From positions 1 through 64,000 of the forward strand of contig JAEWEG010000005.1 of the NCBI GenBank assembly GCA_023389575.1: a stretch of 64,000 nt of DNA, written 5' to 3'. Of the stretch, positions 51,769 to 59,457 are shown one piece after another. Numbering within the stretch: the stretch's first letter is position 1; every line of letters starts with the position of its first letter. The position numbers and the translations under genes are program-made. The stretch is from Chloroflexota bacterium (GTDB lineage Bacteria > Chloroflexota > Chloroflexia > Thermomicrobiales > UBA6265). The notes under the pieces were generated by a model that saw only the letters and a program-made list of their open reading frames with translations, ran no database searches and had not been told where the DNA came from.

Positions 51769-53190
51769 ATGGCACGCTTTTCGTGGGGAATCCCATTCGC
51801 TTCCAGATTCAATGCAACGGACGACCGGGCCGCGGGTTCGGGCTCGACCCCCGGGGAGCCGGCGGGTGAGGTTCGGGCCGAGCCGGAAACCGCGTCGGCG
51901 GTGTCACGGCGGGAGGGCGCGGGTCAGGACGCGGTCGGTAGCCGGGTCCGGCAGCCAGGGAAGTCGCCCATCAACTGGCGGACGAACCTGTACGCGATCT
52001 GGCTGGCGCAACTGCTGTCCATCGTCGCGTTCAGCCTGCGGGCGCCGTTCCTGCCGTTCTTCCTGGGTGACCTGGGCGTGGAGACGGTCGAGGAACAGGC
52101 GTTGTGGTCTGGTCTGATCAACTCGGCCGGGGCGGGGACGATGGCGATCACCGCGCCGATCTGGGGCATCATGGCGGACCGGTTTGGGCGGAAGCCGATG
52201 CTGCTGCGGGCGCAGGGAGTGTCGTTCTTCACGCTTGGACTGATGATGTTCGCCACCTCGCCCTGGCAACTGCTGGGGTTGCGGATGGTGGAGGGAATGT
52301 TCGCCGGGACGGTGACGGCGGCGACCGCGCTGGTGGCGACCACCACGCCGAAGGAGCGGATGGGGTTCGGGTTGGGGCTGATCCAGACGGCGGTGTTCTC
52401 GGGGTCGGCGCTGGGGCCGCTGGTGGGCGGGTTCCTGGCCGACCAGGCGGGGTACCGGGCCACGTTCGGGATCGCGGCGGGGATGATGGCGTCGAGCGCG
52501 CTGGTGTCGTTCTTCCTGGTGCGCGAGAACTTCCGGCCGGTGCCGAAGGCGGACCGTCCGAAATCGAGCGCGCGGTCGAACTGGAAGCTGCTGGTGGCGC
52601 CGGTGCTGCTGGGGCTGACCTTCACGGTGATCGCGGTGCGGTTCGCCTCGGCGGCGGTGCAGCCGATCATGCCATTGTTCGTGGAGCAACTGGCGGGGCA
52701 TCTCACCGGTTCATCGTCGTCGCTCGCGGGGGTGACGCTGGGCGTGCTGGGTGTGACCAGCGCAATTTCGGCGGTGTTCCTGGGGCGGTTGGGCGACAGG
52801 ACCGGGCACCGGACGATCCTGCTGGGGTGCCTGATGGGGTCGGGCCTGATCTACCTGCCGATGGCGATCGCGCAGCATCCGTGGCACCTGATCGCGCTGC
52901 AGGCCGCGTTCGGGGTGTTCGCCGGGGGCACGATTCCGGCGGCGAACGCGCTGATCACGAACTTCGTGGAACCGGCGCGGCGGGGGATGATCTTCGGGCT
53001 GATGGCCTCGGCGGCGTCGGTGGGCGGGTTCATTGGGCCGCTGGCGGGCGCGGGGATGGCGGCGAGCATCGGGTTCCGGGCGACGTTCGTGGCCTGCGGG
53101 GCGATCATGCTGCTGGCGGTGTTCGTGCTGATCTGGACCGAGAAGAAGCAGACCGCGGGAAGGGACGAGGAGGTCGCGGCGGTTGCCTGA
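51769..53190 (+). CDS. MFS drug-efflux-type transporter
   Basis: 473 aa. A ~70-residue disordered N-terminus precedes twelve membrane segments. The MFS motif A-like GIMADRFGRKPMLLRAQ sits in the loop between helices 2 and 3 (residue ~140); LGRLGDRTGHRTILLG is its second-half counterpart; a GSALGPLVGGFLADQAGYRATF motif C-like stretch marks a proton-coupled antiporter. This is the MdtG/TetA-like group. The long acidic/Gly-rich N-terminus is unusual. The substrate is unknown. Confidence 0.8.
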   Translation: MARFSWGIPFASRFNATDDRAAGSGSTPGEPAGEVRAEPETASAVSRREGAGQDAVGSRVRQPGKSPINWRTNLYAIWLAQLLSIVAFSLRAPFLPFFLGDLGVETVEEQALWSGLINSAGAGTMAITAPIWGIMADRFGRKPMLLRAQGVSFFTLGLMMFATSPWQLLGLRMVEGMFAGTVTAATALVATTTPKERMGFGLGLIQTAVFSGSALGPLVGGFLADQAGYRATFGIAAGMMASSALVSFFLVRENFRPVPKADRPKSSARSNWKLLVAPVLLGLTFTVIAVRFASAAVQPIMPLFVEQLAGHLTGSSSSLAGVTLGVLGVTSAISAVFLGRLGDRTGHRTILLGCLMGSGLIYLPMAIAQHPWHLIALQAAFGVFAGGTIPAANALITNFVEPARRGMIFGLMASAASVGGFIGPLAGAGMAASIGFRATFVACGAIMLLAVFVLIWTEKKQTAGRDEEVAAVA

Positions 53191-53210
53191 GGCTCGTTCC
53201 GTGGAACCGG

Positions 53211-54155
53211 TTAGCGGGGTTGGAGTGTCCTGAGCTGGTTCGCGATGTGGATGCAGTGCTGGAGCAATCCCTCCGGAGCGGCGTCGCTGGTGGACCAGCA
53301 GGCGTTGAGAACGGTTCCGACGAAGGCCCAGGCGGCCAGGTCGTCTTTCGCCATTCCCCATGCCTCCGCGAAGATGGCCAGCCGCCGCGCCGCCAGCTGG
53401 AGGTAGTCAGGTCGGGCTGACACTTCGGGCGGGTTGTACATCCAGGCGGCGATCTCGTAGCCGGGATCTCCGTACAGGCCCTTGGGGTCGATGATCGCCC
53501 ATTCGCCGGTTTCGCGCCGGAGCAGATTGTGATGCTGGAGATCGCCGTGGAGCAGGCGGGATCGCGTCGAGTTCGCGAGGAGCGTCGTGGCGAGGTCTTG
53601 CGCGTGCTCGACCAGGTCCGTGGGAATCAAGTGCGGCCGGGGCGTCCAGTCGAACAGGGCGCGCATCCAGGCGCGCAACGGGTGGAGGCCGGTGGGATCG
53701 GGCACGTCGCAACAGAAGGTCAGCGCCATTTCCGCCGCGAGCCGGGTGGCGTCCTCGTCGGACATGGGGACGTTTCGCAGTTGGGTTCCGGGCAGGATGC
53801 GCTCGATGACCATGGCGTGGCGGTCGAAATCGGCGTCGTGGAGGCGGGTGACACGGTCGCCATCGGCGAGCATGAGGGCGGTGGCCTCGGCCCGGAACTC
53901 GCCCGCCAGCGGTGACGACTTGATGACGACCGGTCCCAGGTCGGCCGAGTGCCCGAACAGCACGAGGGTGATGTACGGGTCGGGGGTGGCCGGTTCCAGG
54001 TCGATGCGCCATTTCGCGCACAGGTGGGCGACGGTTTCCGGCAATGATTCCAGCCAGCCCGGCGTGATGGCCCGCCGGTCCCAGGCGCGGACGTTGGCGA
54101 TGAGCTGGGGCGGGATGGGTACGCCGTTATGAAGGGTTGGCTGGTCGAGGCTCAT
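53211..54155 (-). CDS. APH(6)/hydroxyurea-type antibiotic kinase
   Basis: 314 aa. Protein-kinase-like fold of the aminoglycoside 6-phosphotransferase family (PF04655): PVVIKSSPLAGEFRAEATAL supplies the ATP-binding Lys, RLLHGDLQHHNLLRRETGEW (~215) is the catalytic HGD-x4-N motif, and AIIDPKGLYGDPGYEIAAW (~235) holds the metal Asp. Members phosphorylate streptomycin or hydroxyurea. The start is ATG 54155, with GGAG 7 bases upstream. It could confer resistance or act on a natural substrate. It is divergent from the P-loop kinase. Confidence 0.8.
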   Translation of the reverse strand: MSLDQPTLHNGVPIPPQLIANVRAWDRRAITPGWLESLPETVAHLCAKWRIDLEPATPDPYITLVLFGHSADLGPVVIKSSPLAGEFRAEATALMLADGDRVTRLHDADFDRHAMVIERILPGTQLRNVPMSDEDATRLAAEMALTFCCDVPDPTGLHPLRAWMRALFDWTPRPHLIPTDLVEHAQDLATTLLANSTRSRLLHGDLQHHNLLRRETGEWAIIDPKGLYGDPGYEIAAWMYNPPEVSARPDYLQLAARRLAIFAEAWGMAKDDLAAWAFVGTVLNACWSTSDAAPEGLLQHCIHIANQLRTLQPR

Positions 54156-54289
54156 GCGGGTCTCCTGGAATCCTTCACGCCAGGGATGCTTGCTTGCGGG
54201 CAGGCCCATGGCGGAGGATGGATGTTCGCGCCCGGCCATCCGCTGGCCGCGTGCCGTACCGGCTTCAGGATTCCACAGCGAGGCGCCGT

Positions 54290-54847
54290 GTGACCACTCC
54301 CTCCCTCATCGTCGTCCACGGCGCCCCCGCTTCGGGCAAGACCGAACTCGGCCGGTGGCTCGCCCGGGAGCTGCGACTGCCGCTCCTGTCGATGGACGAT
54401 ATCAAGGACGAGCTGTTCGCCCATTTCGACCACGAGACGATCGCCCAATCCGAACGGATCGGCGGGGCGAGCCTGGACATCCTGTGGCTGTGGCTGGAGA
54501 CGCTGATGGCGGCGGGCACGACGAGCCTGATCGTGGAGACCGCGTTTCCCCAGGACCAGAGCGAGGAGCGGTTTCAGCGATTGGCCGCGGATCACGGATA
54601 CCAGATCGCGCAGGTCTTCTGCCATGCCGACGAGCACACCCTGCGACGGCGCTACATCGAGCGGGCCCGCACGCCAGGGCGGCATCCGGGGCATCGGGAC
54701 CTGGAGCGCGTGGAGGGGCAGCCGATTCCTGCGGAAAGTTCGTTCCGGGCGATGGAGTTGCCGGGTCTGCTGATCGACCTCGACACCAACGACCTGGACT
54801 CCGTCAGCTACGAGGACATCCTCGAGGCGCTCAAGGCAGCCCTTTAA
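54290..54847 (+). CDS. P-loop kinase (zeta-toxin/chloramphenicol kinase-like AAA_33)
   Basis: 185 aa from a GTG at 54290. Walker A GAPASGKTE at residues 10-18 is followed by MDDIKDELFAHFD, then a lid region: VETAFPQDQSEERFQRL and LRRRYIERARTPGRHPGHRD with the Arg-rich lid. It looks like the AAA_33/CPT small-molecule kinase group. It lies head-to-head with the APH(6)-like gene, so both may modify small molecules. The substrate is unknown. Confidence 0.75.
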   Translation: MTTPSLIVVHGAPASGKTELGRWLARELRLPLLSMDDIKDELFAHFDHETIAQSERIGGASLDILWLWLETLMAAGTTSLIVETAFPQDQSEERFQRLAADHGYQIAQVFCHADEHTLRRRYIERARTPGRHPGHRDLERVEGQPIPAESSFRAMELPGLLIDLDTNDLDSVSYEDILEALKAAL

Positions 54848-55187
54848 AGTGAAAGCCTGCACGGTGGCCATGGTGCCCTCGGGAGGGAGACCCATGCCGC
54901 GGCCAACACTCGCCTGGATACGGTGCGAGCGGCGGCCGCGTAGGATCTCCGCACTGTCTGTGGCACGGCCGGTCCGGTGCCATCATTCCGGACCTGGCGA
55001 TAGAGGATGGACGCGCGCCGTGACGCGCGGTGATTCCGGTCAATCGTGGCGTCAGGTGTATTCGCGAATGGCTCCCGGAGGGCTTTACGGCCCGAATCGC
55101 CGGGAGTAGGATGCGGGGACCGTCGCATTCGTTACGCATCCGTCGCGATATCACGCTGGCGAACCGTATCGTAAGGGGATACCGTCA
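54848..55187. other. 340-bp intergenic region, no gene seen
   Basis: GC-rich with a local GCGCGC-rich dyad at 55012-55030. No convincing promoter or open frame; the SoxC-like start at 55188 has TAAGGGG as a possible RBS. Confidence 0.4.
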
Positions 55188-56579
55188 ATGACGTCTCACG
55201 AGCCCGAGAACTCGGCCCGGCCCGAAGAACCGGACGCGACCAGGGACCCGGGCGTCAACCGTCGGGGGTTCGTTCAGTTGGCTGGCGCCATGGGAGGCGC
55301 GACCGCGCTGGGCGTGACCGGCGCTGGCGCCGCCCTTGGCAAACATGCGTTTCAGGCCACGCCCGAGATCGAGGATGTCGCCGAGCAATCGGTGGCAGCC
55401 GAGCCGACCGACGAAACGTACTCTCCCTGGGTGGGAGAGACACCGGAAGGATCGGCGCTCCCACCGGACGTTCCACCCTGGATGCGGGTGTGGGGTCCAA
55501 ATGCCTCGGAATATGGAAGCCGCTCGCCCCATGAGAGCGGCGTGGTCCGGCTTCCCAGCGACACATCGAGCCGCTCGCCGTTGGCGGATCTCCACGGCAC
55601 GATGACGCCCAACAGCCTGTTCTTCGAACGCCACCACGCCGGTATCCCGAAGATCGATCCGGTCGAACATCGGCTGATGATTCACGGCATGGTGAGCAAC
55701 CCGACCATCTTCACGATGGACGATATCAAGCGGTTTCCGGCCACCTCGGTCATCCACTTCCACGAGTGCTCGGGCAATTCCGGTAGCGAGTGGACGGAAG
55801 AGACCGTGGCCGACACGGTCCAGGCCGGATTTGGGTTGCTGAGCCAGACGGAATGGACGGGTGTGATGCTGAGCACCGTCCTCAACGAGGTCGGCGTCGA
55901 TTCGCAGGCCAGCTGGATGCTGGCCGAGGGAGCGGACGCGGCGGCCATGGATCGCAGCATCCCGATGGAAAAGGCGATGGACGACGCGCTGCTCGCCTAC
56001 GCCATGAACGGTGAGGCGTTGCGTCCGGCGCAGGGGTATCCGTTGCGGCTGGTCCTTCCCGGGTATGAAGGCAACTCGCAGATCAAGTGGCTGCGCCGGA
56101 TCGAGATTGGCGATCAGCCTTGGGAGACGCGGGAAGAGACCTCCAAGTACACCGACCTGATGCCCGACGGGACCGCCCGGCAGTTCACCTTCGTGATGGA
56201 GGCGAAGTCGGTCATCACGAACCCGTCCGGTGGGCACACGATCGCGGATCAGGGCTTCCATGAGATATCGGGCCTGGCGTGGTCCGGCCGCGGGGCGATT
56301 ACCCGGGTCGAAGTCTCCGTGGACGGGGGCGAGACCTGGCAGGACGCGCAACTCCAGGAGCCGGTTCGACCGATCGCGCTGACCAGGTTCCGCTTCCCAT
56401 GGGAGTGGACCGGGCAGGCGGCACGGTTGCAGAGCCGAGCCACGGATGAAACCGGCTACGTGCAACCGACGATCCAGCAACTGGTGGACGTGCGCGGCAC
56501 CCGCTCGACGTACCACATGAACGGAATCAAGACGTGGGTCGTGGGCGAGAATGGGGAGGTGACCAGTGGATGGGGCTAG
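55188..56579 (+). CDS. soxC: SoxC-like sulfite/sulfane dehydrogenase, Mo-pterin subunit
   Basis: 463 aa. A Tat signal (VNRRGFVQLAGAMGGATAL) precedes a long mature domain. The molybdopterin-oxidase fold shows SLFFERHHAGIPKIDPVEHRLMIHGMV (~142-168) and HFHECSGNSGSEW with the Mo-ligating Cys194, then LPGYEGNSQIKWLRRIEIGDQPW (~288-310) and an Ig-like dimerisation domain. SoxC normally partners a diheme SoxD cytochrome that accepts electrons. Its partner follows, overlapping by 14 bases (GTG at 56566). It is translated toward the periplasm by Tat. The physiological substrate could be sulfite or sulfane sulfur. Confidence 0.85.
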   Translation: MTSHEPENSARPEEPDATRDPGVNRRGFVQLAGAMGGATALGVTGAGAALGKHAFQATPEIEDVAEQSVAAEPTDETYSPWVGETPEGSALPPDVPPWMRVWGPNASEYGSRSPHESGVVRLPSDTSSRSPLADLHGTMTPNSLFFERHHAGIPKIDPVEHRLMIHGMVSNPTIFTMDDIKRFPATSVIHFHECSGNSGSEWTEETVADTVQAGFGLLSQTEWTGVMLSTVLNEVGVDSQASWMLAEGADAAAMDRSIPMEKAMDDALLAYAMNGEALRPAQGYPLRLVLPGYEGNSQIKWLRRIEIGDQPWETREETSKYTDLMPDGTARQFTFVMEAKSVITNPSGGHTIADQGFHEISGLAWSGRGAITRVEVSVDGGETWQDAQLQEPVRPIALTRFRFPWEWTGQAARLQSRATDETGYVQPTIQQLVDVRGTRSTYHMNGIKTWVVGENGEVTSGWG

Positions 56580-57054
56580 CGCGGGTACGTTCGGCTTCGG
56601 CCAGGCGGCGACCGAGGAAGAGATAGCGGGCTGGGATATCGATATCCTGCCCGACGGCACCGGACTTCCGGAGGGAAGTGGCACGGCCGCGATCGGCAGG
56701 GAGCTGTACATCCAGTACGGGGCGGCCTGGCACGGCGCGGAGGGCGAGGGGACGGAGTACGCGCCCGCGCTCGTCGGTGGGATCGACAGCCTTGACACCG
56801 ATTCCCCGAAGAAGACGGTGGGGAGCTACTGGCCGTACGCGACCTCGGTGTTCAGCTACATCCGGCGGGCGATGCCGGCCAGCGGGCCGCAGACGCTCAC
56901 CAACGATGAGTATTACGCGCTGACCGCGTGGCTGCTGTGGGCGAACGGACTCATCGCCGAGGACGATGTGATCGACGCGGAGACGCTTCCCAAGGTCCAG
57001 ATGCCGAACCGCGACGGCTTCACGTCGCCCGATCCCCGGCCAGACGTGGGATAG
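56566..57054 (+). CDS. SoxD-like protein lacking the heme c motif
   Basis: 162 aa. The first 45 residues match SoxD: GTFGFGQAATEEEIAGWDID, ILPDGTGLPEGSGTAAIGRELY. Then YGAAWHGAEGEG (51-62) stands where cytochromes read CAACHGAEGEG: Gly52 and Trp55 replace both heme cysteines, His56 is kept. The codons are GGG and TGG. Downstream DSPKKTVGSYWPYATSVFSYIRRAMP and DEYYALTAWLLWANGLI still follow the cytochrome fold. There is no signal peptide of its own; the GTG at 56566 has GGGGAGG seven bases upstream. It therefore cannot carry a covalent heme c, and the electron path from SoxC is unclear. Confidence 0.85.
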   Translation: MDGASAGTFGFGQAATEEEIAGWDIDILPDGTGLPEGSGTAAIGRELYIQYGAAWHGAEGEGTEYAPALVGGIDSLDTDSPKKTVGSYWPYATSVFSYIRRAMPASGPQTLTNDEYYALTAWLLWANGLIAEDDVIDAETLPKVQMPNRDGFTSPDPRPDVG

Positions 57055-57091
57055 TGTCACGCCTCTACAATTTTTCGAAATTGAGAGAAGA

Positions 57092-57120
57092 CCGGTGGGG
57101 CATCAACCCACCGGCCTTTT
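57092..57120 (+). terminator. Rho-independent terminator after soxC-soxD-like operon
   Basis: CCGGTGGG (57092-57099), 7-base loop, CCCACCGG (57107-57114), then CCTTTT. Ends the plus-strand operon 38 bases after the stop. Confidence 0.85.
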
Positions 57121-57249
57121 CATGCGCCCAGCCTCTTGCGGCTCGGACGGTAACGTGGCCATGGATTCCATAGAGCGCAAGAGACTGGATGTTGGGGTAA
57201 CCTAAAGATGAGATCGCAGCCAAGTCGTTAAGACCGGAGAGAGCCCAAC

Positions 57250-58059
57250 ATGAGCGGAGAGATTGTCCTCACTGAACCGCAAATTGAGGCTATTGCCCAT
57301 GCCTTGGCCGATCCCCCAGGAGGACTAACACACAATGACATTACTCACCTTCTCAAATCGTACCGGATGGATGCGCAGAACTTGGACCAGGCAAAATGGC
57401 GTCGTGTCTACAACGGATTTGTCAGCTCGCTAAACAGAACACAGAACACTACTGCACTATTCCATTTCATCCGATCGGCAGCTGACCCGGCGCGCTTCTC
57501 TAACACTGCTTGGGACTACGAAAGCTATCCACAGGGAATAAACACGGTGCTTGCCCTAGTTGGGGCTTCAATTGACAAGGCGGGGAAGCTGTCGAGAACG
57601 ACAAAAGCGTCTTCACTAAGGGAGGCTGAGAAGCGCGCCAGAGACCTGCGCGAAGACTTGGTATCTCGCGGTGTTCACCCTGACGTACTCGCATTCTGCA
57701 GGTCTGAACTACTGGTCGATGACTATTTCCACGCTGTCCTGGAGGCGACCAAGAGCGTGGCAGACAAGCTTCGACAGCGCACCGGGTTGACCGATGACGG
57801 CGCAGTGCTGGTAAATCACATATTCGGAGGCGCGCAGCCAATATTGGTAATCAATAGATTCCAGTCCAAAAGTGAAAAGGATGAGCAGAAGGGATTCTGC
57901 AATCTGCTCATTGGCGTTTTTGGTATGTTCCGAAATCCCACCGCGCATGAGGCTAGGGTCAACTGGCACATGAGCAAAGAGGATGCCGAAGACCTAATGT
58001 CCCTGGTTTCCTTGGCACATCGCCGCATAGACAAGGCAGTGATGCCCTCTCGTGTATGA
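57250..58059 (+). CDS. TIGR02391-family protein (Hypoth_Ymh, HEPN-like)
   Basis: 269 aa. The C-terminal half matches the TIGR02391/Hypoth_Ymh family: GVHPDVLAFCRSELLVDDYFHAVLEATKSV near 141-170, RQRTGLTDDGAVLVNHIFGG, and GMFRNPTAHEARVNW near 225-239. The R-x4-H (R228, H233) is the HEPN signature also seen in defence RNases. Residues ~1-130 are a helical N-terminal region. GC is visibly lower than in flanking genes, and the stop follows a lower-GC tail up to 58.6 kb, a sign of import. Lone gene with a GGAGAGAG RBS. A defence role is inferred only from family membership and composition. Confidence 0.75.
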   Translation: MSGEIVLTEPQIEAIAHALADPPGGLTHNDITHLLKSYRMDAQNLDQAKWRRVYNGFVSSLNRTQNTTALFHFIRSAADPARFSNTAWDYESYPQGINTVLALVGASIDKAGKLSRTTKASSLREAEKRARDLREDLVSRGVHPDVLAFCRSELLVDDYFHAVLEATKSVADKLRQRTGLTDDGAVLVNHIFGGAQPILVINRFQSKSEKDEQKGFCNLLIGVFGMFRNPTAHEARVNWHMSKEDAEDLMSLVSLAHRRIDKAVMPSRV

Positions 58060-58716
58060 GTGATTGCTCGGTAGAAATGTTGAGCAAAATTTGAACCAAG
58101 GAAAAACCTGAGAATTAACTGGGACCATGGATCTTATTGAACAGGAGAGGATTCAGGAGTTGTGAGGAGGGGAAGGGTGACATAGGCTCTCTGTTGGAGT
58201 CCAGCCGGAGCCAGCAGCAGCATGGAGAGAATGACCGCGACAATTTTGCAGGCCAACGTAAATTGGCTCCAACTAATCGTCGATATCTTCTTCCTCAGCG
58301 TCATTTCCTCTCTCAGGGGATGCGAACCCCAAATAGTTACTTTCTCAGCAACAAGATCGACAACTTCAACCGTGTTCCTCACCACAAGCAGCCACTCGAC
58401 TCCATGAGAGAGCCTATGTCCTAGTAACTCTAAGTCCGCTATTGATGATTTAGCCAATGCATTCCTCGTCCTTGGTAGATCTTGTCTTTTAGTCACTCAC
58501 CGACTGTTCATCCAGGGCTTTCTGGAGCTTCATACGCTTCCGCGAATGGTGTGACCTAGACGCTCGGCATCTCAAGACATAGGGTTGGAGGGGTGGTTGG
58601 TCATGGCGGGCGAAGACCACCTCGTCACCCACGAGCCTGCTGCCAATTCGGCACAGGTTCTACACTTTCCGTGCTCGCTGAACGCGTGGCGGGTCAACCT
58701 GCAAGGGAGTTCAACC
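58060..58716. other. Low-GC stretch with only weak open frames
   Basis: A minus-strand frame (58134-58496, 120 aa, one hydrophobic segment) and a plus-strand frame (58222-58407, 61 aa, hydrophobic start) overlap each other, and neither has a convincing RBS or family pattern. The composition is lower in GC than the host, like the HEPN gene before it. This is probably the remnant of an imported segment. Confidence 0.45.
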
Positions 58717-58956
58717 ATGGCGACGATGATCGATCCAGTCTGCGGTATGGAAGTTGAAGCCGATAACGCCGGGGAGCATGTGTCCTACGGCATGATCGTC
58801 TACTACTTCTGCTCGGCGGAGTGCCGCGAGAAGTTCGAGGCCGACCCCGCCAGGTACGTGACCGACCTCGAGGGGAAACGCCAGGTGGATACCGCCGCGA
58901 TTCCCGAGGATCAGCAATCGCACGAGGCGGCTTCAGGTCGAGAGACCTCACAATAA
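58717..58956 (+). CDS. YHS-domain metal-binding protein
   Basis: 79 aa. ATMIDPVCGMEVEADNAGEHVSYGMIVYYFCSAECREKFEADPARYV is a complete YHS domain with three cysteines (Cys9, Cys32, Cys36) for metal binding. Short C-terminal acidic tail. Stand-alone YHS proteins bind heavy metals or act as copper/silver handling adaptors next to P-type ATPases. No such ATPase is in the window. The ATG at 58717 follows AAGGGAG; a longer frame from 58585 lacks a match. Confidence 0.8.
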   Translation: MATMIDPVCGMEVEADNAGEHVSYGMIVYYFCSAECREKFEADPARYVTDLEGKRQVDTAAIPEDQQSHEAASGRETSQ

Positions 58957-59457
58957 TGTTCATCTGATACGCAGTCCGATCGTTCCGGGAGTGAACCGGC
59001 CGCGAGGAGGGATGTCCCGGCCAGGGGCCGTGCGGGCTCGCTGTGGTGAGACAGGTCCGCCCGTACCTGGCCGGGACATTCGCGGTTGGGATGTCCGATC
59101 GTGACGGGCCCGAGGCCAGTGACAGGCACGAGGACTGTCACTACAGGGGGATGGTGGGTCGGAGGAGAAGCGCCCGGAGGTTGAACCATCAGCTTCCGGG
59201 CGCTCGCGGTTTCATGCCTGATGTCTGCCATCGAACCCGAAGGAACGGGGCGTCGCGATCCTGGTACCGGCGGGCCGTGGGTGGTCGCCCGGCCGCCGCT
59301 CGTCCTTCGCGTTCCGTGAACTCTTCCGAGGCCATGGCTGCCAGGCAAAGATGAACTTTGCCGCTACCAGGTTCGTTTCCACCTTCGTTGGTGAGTCCCC
59401 AGGGCGGTATGAGGCCACCCTCTCGCGGCAACCGTGACCACCGGTTCGGACTTCGCT
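58957..59457. other. 500-bp stretch after the YHS gene, no gene seen
   Basis: Holds the minus-strand hairpin element at 59340-59368 and several short dyads such as GACAGTCC-type words near 59115-59145. ORFs here are antisense or low-complexity; no RBS-linked frame resembles a family. Confidence 0.5.
59340..59368 (-). repeat. Short hairpin element, copy 2 (pairs with 9351-9379)
   Basis: On the minus strand it reads GGTAGCGGCAAAGTTCATCTTTGCCTGGC: stem GGCAAAG/CTTTGCC around TTCAT. It matches the 9351 copy at 26 of 29 positions with the paired base changed on both sides. It is ~90 bases beyond the stop of the minus-strand GT-C gene. Confidence 0.65.

Noticed and set aside
58134..58496. 120-codon minus-strand frame with one hydrophobic helix
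   Set aside because: No RBS-start pair that stands out, overlapping plus-strand frames of equal quality, and no family resemblance.
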